Shown piece after piece: positions 57,595 to 64,000 of a DNA stretch of 64,000 nucleotides. The stretch covers positions 20,682,138-20,746,137 of the forward strand of contig NC_092697.1 of assembly GCF_964275005.1 (NCBI RefSeq), given 5' to 3'. A program made the position numbers and the translations under genes. The notes below the pieces were generated by a model that did not search any database, was not told the origin of the DNA, and was given only the letters and a program-made list of their open reading frames with translations. Positions within the stretch are counted from its first letter, which is position 1. Each line of letters begins with the position of its first letter. Source of the DNA: Diadema setosum (Eukaryota > Echinodermata > Echinoidea > Diadematoida > Diadematidae).

Positions 57595-59901
57595 CACGTT
57601 GGCATAATGCACGTTTTGCATGTGGGGACGCGGGGTTGAGGGGGTAACTTTGGGCGCCTCCCAAGGGGTCGCTTTAAATGTATACCCCTTTTTACTATAT
57701 AAGTATTGTAAAGCAATGTCTCCTGTATTGATTGCATTGCATTTCTTGGAAACAAACGTGCCCTTGCTATAAGGCACGACAGCATGTACGTTTGGAACAT
57801 ATATATTCGCGTTATATGATAATAATATGTTTTCTATATTGCCATGAGGATATAGGGCATTTGGGGGCACACGGCACAGGATCGCCCTTCAATAAGCACC
57901 CTCTTTATTATGTAGATCTTGTAAGGTAAATCTTCTTCTATCATTTCCAGACTTTTCATTGATGTAAGAGTGTATTTGCTGCATTGCCGGACCTACTTTT
58001 AAAACCATTCACGCTAGAACAACTGTATTTGCGTTGCTAATATCCGTATTTTGTAATAAAGGCCGTGAGCGTAGGTGTAAATTTAGACACCTCCCCAAAG
58101 ATTACCTTTGAATGTTCACCTTTTAGTTATTGTAGAGCAATGCTTCCTCTAGTAATTGGTTGCATTTTTGGATACAAAAGTGCCTTTGCTATACGGCACG
58201 ATGGAATTTCGAAAACATGTACGTTTGGAACATATATATTTATATATATATTCGCGTTATATGATATCATATGTTTTCTATATTGCCGTGAGGGTGGAGT
58301 ATTTTTGGCACATCCCACAGGGTTGCCGTTTAATGCGCACCCTCTTCACTGTATAGATCTTTTAAAGTTAAGTCTCTTCTATCATTTCCATTACTTGTCA
58401 TCGATAAAAATTGTATTTGCTGTATTGCCGGGACTATTTTTACAACCATTCACGCTAGAACAACGGTATTTGCGTTGCTAATATCTGTGTTTTGTAACAA
58501 GAGGGCGTGAGCTTAGGTGTGAATTTGGACACTTCCCAAGGGATTACTTTTGAATGTTCACCCTTTTGACAATGTAGTTATTGTAGAGCAATGTCTCCTC
58601 TATCAATAAGTTGTATTTCTTGGAAACAAAAGTACCTTTGCTATACGGCACGATGGCATTTTGAAGACATTATACGTTTGGAACATATATATATTCGCAT
58701 TATATGATTTTATATGTTTTATATATTGCCGTGAGGGTGGAATATTTTTTGGCACATCACACAGGGTTGCCATTTAATGTGCACCCTCTTTACTGCATAG
58801 ATCTTGTAAAGTTAAACCTCTTCTATCATTTCCATGACTTTTCATTGTTAAAAAGTGTATTTGCTATATTGCCGGAACTACTTTTAAAACCATTCACGCT
58901 AGAACAACGGTGTTTGCATGGCTAGTATCTGTATTACATTTTTGTCTTAAGGGGGCTTGAGCGTGGGTGTACCTTTGGACAATTCCCATGGGGTTGTCTT
59001 TTAATGTTCACCCTCTTGACGATGGATATTGTAGAGCAATGTCTCTTCTATTATCTACAATGTATTTTTGAAAACAAAAGTGCCCTTGATGTACGGCACG
59101 ATCGAAGTTTGAAAAAATGTACGTTTGGAACATATAGTATATTCGCGTTAATGATATTCAATGTTTTCTATATTGCCATGAGGGTGGTGTACTTTGGGGC
59201 ACATCCCACAGGATTGGCATTTAATGTGCATCCTCCCACGAAATAAATATTTTGAAGCAATGCTTCTCCTATCATTTCCACGACATTCATTGTTATAAAA
59301 GTGTGTAGCTGTATTGCTGGAACTACTAAAACCATGCACGAAAGAACGTCGGTATTTGCGTTCATAGTATCCGTGTGTTGTAATTACGGGGCTTGAGCGG
59401 CGGTGTAATTTTGGACACTTCCCAAGGGATTACTTTTGAATGTTCACCCTTTTGACAATATAGTTAATGTAGAGCATTTTTTCTTTTTGTAATTATATTG
59501 TATTTCTTACAAACAAAAGGGCAATTGCTGTACAACCGTAACGACAATGTGAAGGCATGGAAAATTGAAACATATTTGTGTTATATGCTATGTTTCCTAT
59601 ATTGCCCTGGGGGTTGGATGATTTTGAACACATCCCACTCGGTTGCCTTTGAATGTGCACCCCTTTGACTGTATGATGATTGTAAAGCAGTGTCTCTACC
59701 ATTTAAAAAACATGAAAAGTAAAGTGTCTTTATTTACCACTCGGCAAAACGACTTTACATGCATGTACAAGTGAGTTTGCTTTGGCATGTAACAGTGTAA
59801 TGCATGTTTTGTTAATCTGTTTTGGGACCACGATGATCAGGGCAGGGGTGATCTGGGCACTTCCCAAGGGCTTGACAAAATAGATATTGTTAAGCAACGT
59901 C
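57595..59901 (+). repeat. Satellite-like tandem array, units of about 440 bp
   Basis: 'gacacttcccaagggattac'-type blocks occur at about 57650, 58090, 58528, 58978, 59415 and 59858. Each is followed by 'tgttcacccttttgacaat', 'gtagagcaatgtctcctcta', 'cgtttggaacatatatatt' and 'ttctatattgccgtgagggt'. There are at least five units with 10-25 percent divergence. Stretches of open frame in the units are unrelated between units. The array stops within 'gttaagcaacgtc' and LINE sequence begins at once. Confidence 0.85.
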
Positions 59902-60680
59902 AAACAATTTGGTGAAAATTGACAACAGCGATATAGGTCTATAATTTTGTAACTGGTGTTTATCCCCTTCTTAAAAATTGGAATTAGCTTTGCAACTTTA
60001 AGCTGTTGAGGGAATATACCATTTTCCGAAGATGAATTAGATATTGCACATAAAGGTTCCATTACAAAACAAATTGATTTCTTAAATACATTGACATGAA
60101 TGTCATCATCACCAGGACTTTTGTTTCATGTGTTTTGTTTTGTGTACTTTCAGATCACTTGCAATGATTAATATTTCAGCAGTTGTAATAGGCTTAAAAA
60201 ACATGGATTGACTATAAGTTTTGTGCAGGTAAGTATGAATAGATGCAGATGAATAATTATCCATCAGAAATAATCTTCCTACCTATAAATAGTGCAAAAA
60301 TATTCATTAAAATGTTGTGCGACAGATTCTTTATCATCAATAAGATGACCATTAATTTGTAATGAATCTATATGATTACTCTGTCTTTGTTTATTTATAA
60401 CATCATTAAAGATAGACCACATTTTCTTTAAATTCCAACGCACACTGTTAAATTTCCGATGATAAAATTCATACTTCCTCCAACGTATTTCCTTGTATAC
60501 CATATTCCGATATTGTTTAAATTTCTTTTCATTAATAACACTACGATTCTTCAGATACTTACGATACAATAAATACTTCTTTTTACACATATTCCGTAGT
60601 GTGCTATTAAACCATGGTTTATCCTTCTTTTTCAATCTGTGTACACACTTCTGCAATGGAAAACACTTATAAAACAAGAG
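59902..60680 (-). pseudogene. LINE fragment: pre-RT region and start of reverse transcriptase
   Basis: On the minus strand, KPWFNSTLRNMCKKKYLLYR, KKMWSIFNDVINKQRQSNH and VAQHFNEYF are the linker between endonuclease and RT of CR1/Jockey-like LINEs. Then come SPGDDDI, GIFPQQLKVAKLIPIFKKG and, after a one-base frame change, NYRPISLLSIFTKL of the first RT blocks. The gap between 60180 and 60290 has lost the frame. The catalytic Asp motif is absent because the copy ends at the satellite. Dead copy. Confidence 0.88.
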
Positions 60681-60804
60681 ATATTTGGGAAGAAAGAAAA
60701 AAAGTAGAATCCATGTGCCTTCATCGCAGAATACAAAGGCTACAATAATTTGTTGATGTTTCATGAGTGGAGCATGGATTTAAAGAAAATATAAGGAGAA
60801 TTAA

Positions 60805-61371
60805 AGGACAAGTTCACCTTGATACATGTGGATTGATATCAGTATAGTAATATCAGTAGAACGCATCAGTGAAAGTTTGAGGAAAATTGGACAATCACTT
60901 CAAAAGTTATACATTTCCAAAGTTTCCGTGCAGCCACTACTGGATGAGAAGACTACAACAGCTTCTGTTGTCGGATACGTAGAACGAAAATTATGAGGAA
61001 AATATAAAGAGAATTTCGCAAAATATTTTTTTTTTCTTGGAGAAATGTGCGCATTCCCTCGACTTGTCACTGACGGATATTAAGGGTAATGTCATTTCCC
61101 CTGCCTTCTGAAGGAGGCATATCAAGTGCTCTTTTATTAAGCGAGAAACGTGAAAATAATTCTGTTAAATTTTTCTTTTATCCTTCTAAAATGTCACATC
61201 ATGGTGCACAAGCTGCGGTTGTAGTCCTCTCATCCAGCAAATGCGGCTCTGAAACTTCAACAATTCATAACTTTTAAACGGATTGTCTGATTTTACTCAA
61301 ACTTTCAGTGATGCGTTCTAATAATCAATTGCTGCACTCTCTGAATTCACATGTATATGAAGGAAATTTTG
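60805..61371. mobile_element. Palindromic MITE family A
   Basis: Starts after TTAA (60801-60804) with AGGACAAGTTCACCTTGAT; the right arm ends in 'cacatgtatatgaagg' without the final 10-15 bp. The arms mirror each other as in the complete copies. It abuts the LINE fragment. Confidence 0.8.
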
Positions 61372-62379
61372 ATAAGTGCACAGCCCCTAAACTTGTTACG
61401 CGGTCACAAGTTAAGGACAATCAATGTTATTCCGCCTCCCATCTGAAGGAGGTAAGTCACTCGTTCATTTTTATCATGCTAAAATGATAATGTTGGTGCA
61501 ATCATTTTTAAAATTTCAACATTTTTTTTTTATCTATCTTTAACAATCTGTGACCAAAATGACCACTATTTTGATGATGGATGATTATGGCAAACCATGA
61601 TATATACATATGTCCTATACCTTTAATATGAGTAGATACTCGGAAATTGTAACAATGATGATAAAGAAAACCCTCCAATTGTGTGCATCGCAGTCGTGGC
61701 AGGTTTCATTTTTTTATTTTTTTTTACATTGGTTAATTTGGATTATTTTCCATTTTGATATAGATTATGTGGGTTATCACATTCCCCTACACGGGTACAC
61801 CTTTCATGAGTTTCTGCCACAAGTTTGTAACGTTTACGCCTTCACATCTTAGCCGGCTTTATCCAAACCTGTGAGGAATGTGCACGGCGTTACTCTCTAT
61901 GGTGGAAAGAAAGATGGGTGTTCCCGCCTTGTTTGACATAACATAACAGTTACATAGATCTTTCACGCAATATCAAGCATGTCACTTCACTACTTTTCAG
62001 TCTAATTATAGGATTACAAAGGCCAAAATCATTCAATCTGCATGCCTTCTCTATTTGGATTGACCCTACGTAATGCACGACGTTGCGCTTCGGTGTAATC
62101 GGTTGTGAAGCGCAGAGCGCGTGGTTGATGTGGCATGCCCTCCCTCATGGTGTGCGTACTACGTTATTGTACGTCCGAGTGGAATGGAATATTCCAGTCA
62201 TTGTCTCAGCGGTTTGCGGGTCGACCGCTCTCTACACAGTGAATACATACTACTATACTGTGTACCACTCCAGTCTATCATCGGTGATGGTGCCAGCGTG
62301 TAGGTGGATTTCAAGGCATTTGATGGTTACAAGCCTGTATTTATGTAGAGATGTCCGTTTATTTCATGTAATGATTTGA
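61372..62379. other. Mostly unassigned; possible upstream region of a gene
   Basis: 61380-61500 has another scrap of family A ('ttccgcctcccatctgaagg'). From 62060 the sequence is less AT-rich and unlike the repeats. It may hold the promoter or 5' UTR of the exon below, but no core motif is clear. Confidence 0.4.
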
Positions 62380-62424
62380 TGTCGATTTTGGGGTGTGCTT
62401 TGGAACCTGTCTGAAGAGGAGAAT

Positions 62425-62544
62425 ATGGACAATTACCTTGGTTACACTACTGAAACAATGTACAGATACCAGCATTCACGTAGTATTAGACGGAAAACGC
62501 CCTACAATGACAGTGACATTGACGAAGACGACTGTATATGCCTG
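62425..62544 (+). CDS. Candidate first coding exon of an unknown host gene
   Basis: An ATG at 62425 opens 40 codons ending exactly at CTG/GTAAGT, a strong donor. The frame is open back to a stop at 62377, and this is the only ATG in it. The peptide starts MDNYLGYTTETMYRYQHSRS and continues with a basic RRK and an acidic DSDIDEDD stretch before CICL. Composition is protein-like; I do not recognise the family. The remaining exons would lie to the right, partly outside the window. It could be spurious. Confidence 0.45.
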
Positions 62545-63826
62545 GTAAGTATTTCGCTGCCGCAGGGATGATATATATTCTCTGTGCTGTGAGGGTAACT
62601 ATCTATTTTATAATGTACGACATGTAACTGTGAAGCTGTGCTGGCATCTTCTCTATGGCTATGTGTTGTATTACGTTCATGCTTTGCGTGTCTGTTCACC
62701 AACTCGCAACGTCATTTTGGACGCAGGCGACATCGGATGCATGTAATATATAAAACGTGTACTGCAGTATATCACGTTCGTAAAGCTGGTAGAATGTGTA
62801 AATACACGTCATGTCACTGCCGAGACATCATGGCGGTACTCGGTCAACGAAGATAAGGAAAAAAAAAAAAGAAGAAGAGTAAGAAGAAAATACAACACAA
62901 TTAAATTTCCATTGTACACGCAGATCCGTTTCAGATTTCTGTTCCATGTCCAGCAACACTACCACAATGACATGGTATGGTAATGGAGTCATGAAAGAAT
63001 GGCCTGGCCCCGGGGAGGGGGGGGGGGGGTGAGAGGGGGTATTCCCCGAACACAATAATTGAAATAATTCACCTTCGGTGGAATACATGCTATTGTATCG
63101 AAAATCAATGAAAAGTGTAAGAAAAATAGAATATGTAAAACGCCTATATGAGCTTATATGGCTAATGTGGTATCTCTCGCCTCTAGGCCTCCTGTTCCGT
63201 GTACGTGTACGTGTATGTGTGTGTGTACGTGCACACTGTGTACACGTCTGTGCTGTGGAGATGGAAAGGGCGCAGCGCGCGCTTACTGTATATACGCCAT
63301 GGCAAAATTAACGGAAGTGAATGGAGTGGTGACTGATAGCATGACAATACAGTGTACTGGTATACTCGCACGAAGATAACGAGGAATGTAACTGACAAAT
63401 ACGAGAAAAAGACCTAAATTTGTTCGTAATTTTTTATTCTACTAATCAAAGTATTTGACAACCTATCCGGGGTAATTGGGAGCAGTTCGTGCACCCGCTG
63501 CGTATGGTCAAGTGGTTGTGAAAATTGTTACTGGTATAGTAAATGCATTATATCTTTTTTCAGTAACCATGGTGTCGGGGCCAGTAACAGCGTATTGTTA
63601 TTGTAGGCTATAAATAAACGTACTGTGTGGTAATCGTAGCATGAATCTGTGCATATACAACTGATAGTGATGCCTTTTAAAGTCACATCCATGTTTGCAA
63701 AACGGCACAGGCTGAAATTTCATGACAAATGTCGCGTAATAGCGATAACGTTTTATAGTCTGTACGTTATGTTTATATGGTCACTTTTTGCCCTTTCAGG
63801 TAATCTTATCTATCTTTTGCTTGATT
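62545..63826. other. Possible intron, no other exon identified
   Basis: Contains an A-run (62859-62870), a G-run (63014-63029) and 'gtacgtgtacgtgtatgtgt' alternating purine-pyrimidine sequence (63197-63230). No further exon could be supported. Confidence 0.4.
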
Positions 63827-63830
63827 TTAA

Positions 63831-64000
63831 AGGGATGGTACAGTATTGGTGGAGATGAGAATTGGACTTCTAACTTTTTTTATACCAAGAAAACACTTAT
63901 GAAATACTACATAGCTAACAATTTTAAGAGGAATTCAAAGTTTATTTGATGAAAATCGGGTTTGGAAGTGCTGAAACATCCAAAAACAAAGTAAAACAGA
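63831..64000. mobile_element. MITE family B, left arm, cut by window edge
   Basis: Starts after TTAA (63827-63830) with AGGGATGGTACAGTATTGG and follows family B to the window end. Confidence 0.85.

Noticed and set aside
57595-59700. Repeated short peptide containing PHGNIENI on the minus strand
   Set aside because: It comes from the satellite unit; the frame is not kept between units and contains stops.
1-64000. LTR retroelements, Polintons or other virus-like elements
   Set aside because: I found no integrase, protease, capsid, protein-primed polymerase or long direct terminal repeats. The RT-related pieces here are non-LTR LINE fragments.
1-64000. tRNA or rRNA genes
   Set aside because: I scanned for T-loop-like GGTTCRANNCC and conserved rRNA segments and saw none that also had the rest of the structure; a covariance search would be needed to be certain.

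Overview
The window looks like accessory DNA from a marine invertebrate, most likely a deuterostome such as an echinoderm. The evidence is indirect. The word TAGGCCTA recurs far more often than expected, 'GACCTTTGACC' tandem repeats and palindromic TTAA-flanked MITEs are abundant, and the one clear host gene (TMEM69) is an animal gene. At least 80 percent of the 64 kb is recognisable as mobile or repetitive DNA. I see no bacterial genes, no rRNA or tRNA, no CRISPR array, and no LTR or virus-like element.

Layout. 1-2,830: edge of a palindromic MITE, then degenerate GC-run repeats of hAT-terminal type. 3,000-7,480: Kolobok/T2-like MITEs inside a composite 'GACCTTTGACC' repeat. 7,486-13,852: a probable 6.4-kb transposon of unknown superfamily, bounded by inverted arrays of a TTCGTTATTCCGAAGG-type repeat and a 5-bp duplication. 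15,324-16,138: a composite element of repeats carrying RFX X-box palindromes. 16,148-24,142: an apparently complete autonomous hAT transposon with a two-exon transposase of about 825 residues. 24,500-31,950: nested non-coding elements. 32,137-32,934: TMEM69, minus strand. 34,130-36,015: second composite repeat, with two datable MITE insertions. 37,600-39,980: LINE 3' end, then a seven-unit array of 160-bp X-box repeats. 42,257-48,245: foldback elements and one candidate host exon. 49,500-56,600: a LINE fragment split by a non-autonomous hAT element, then X-box repeats with two more MITEs. 57,600-59,901: a satellite of about 440 bp abutting a truncated LINE. 62,425-62,544: a candidate first coding exon. 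63,831-end: another MITE.

The most interesting object is the hAT transposon. A short first exon, far upstream of the large open frame, encodes a motif that closely resembles the PCNA-dependent PIP degron of p21, completed by a residue encoded across the splice junction. The intron holds a second, degraded copy of the start of exon 2. This copy keeps a splice acceptor and an in-frame stop, so alternative splicing could yield a short N-terminal isoform. The two hAT-type elements each have a 5-bp target duplication, and for one of them the insertion point can be verified because it interrupts a LINE reading frame.

Several repeat families appear to disperse known transcription-factor palindromes (RFX X-boxes, YY1 sites). 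Function there is inference from sequence only.
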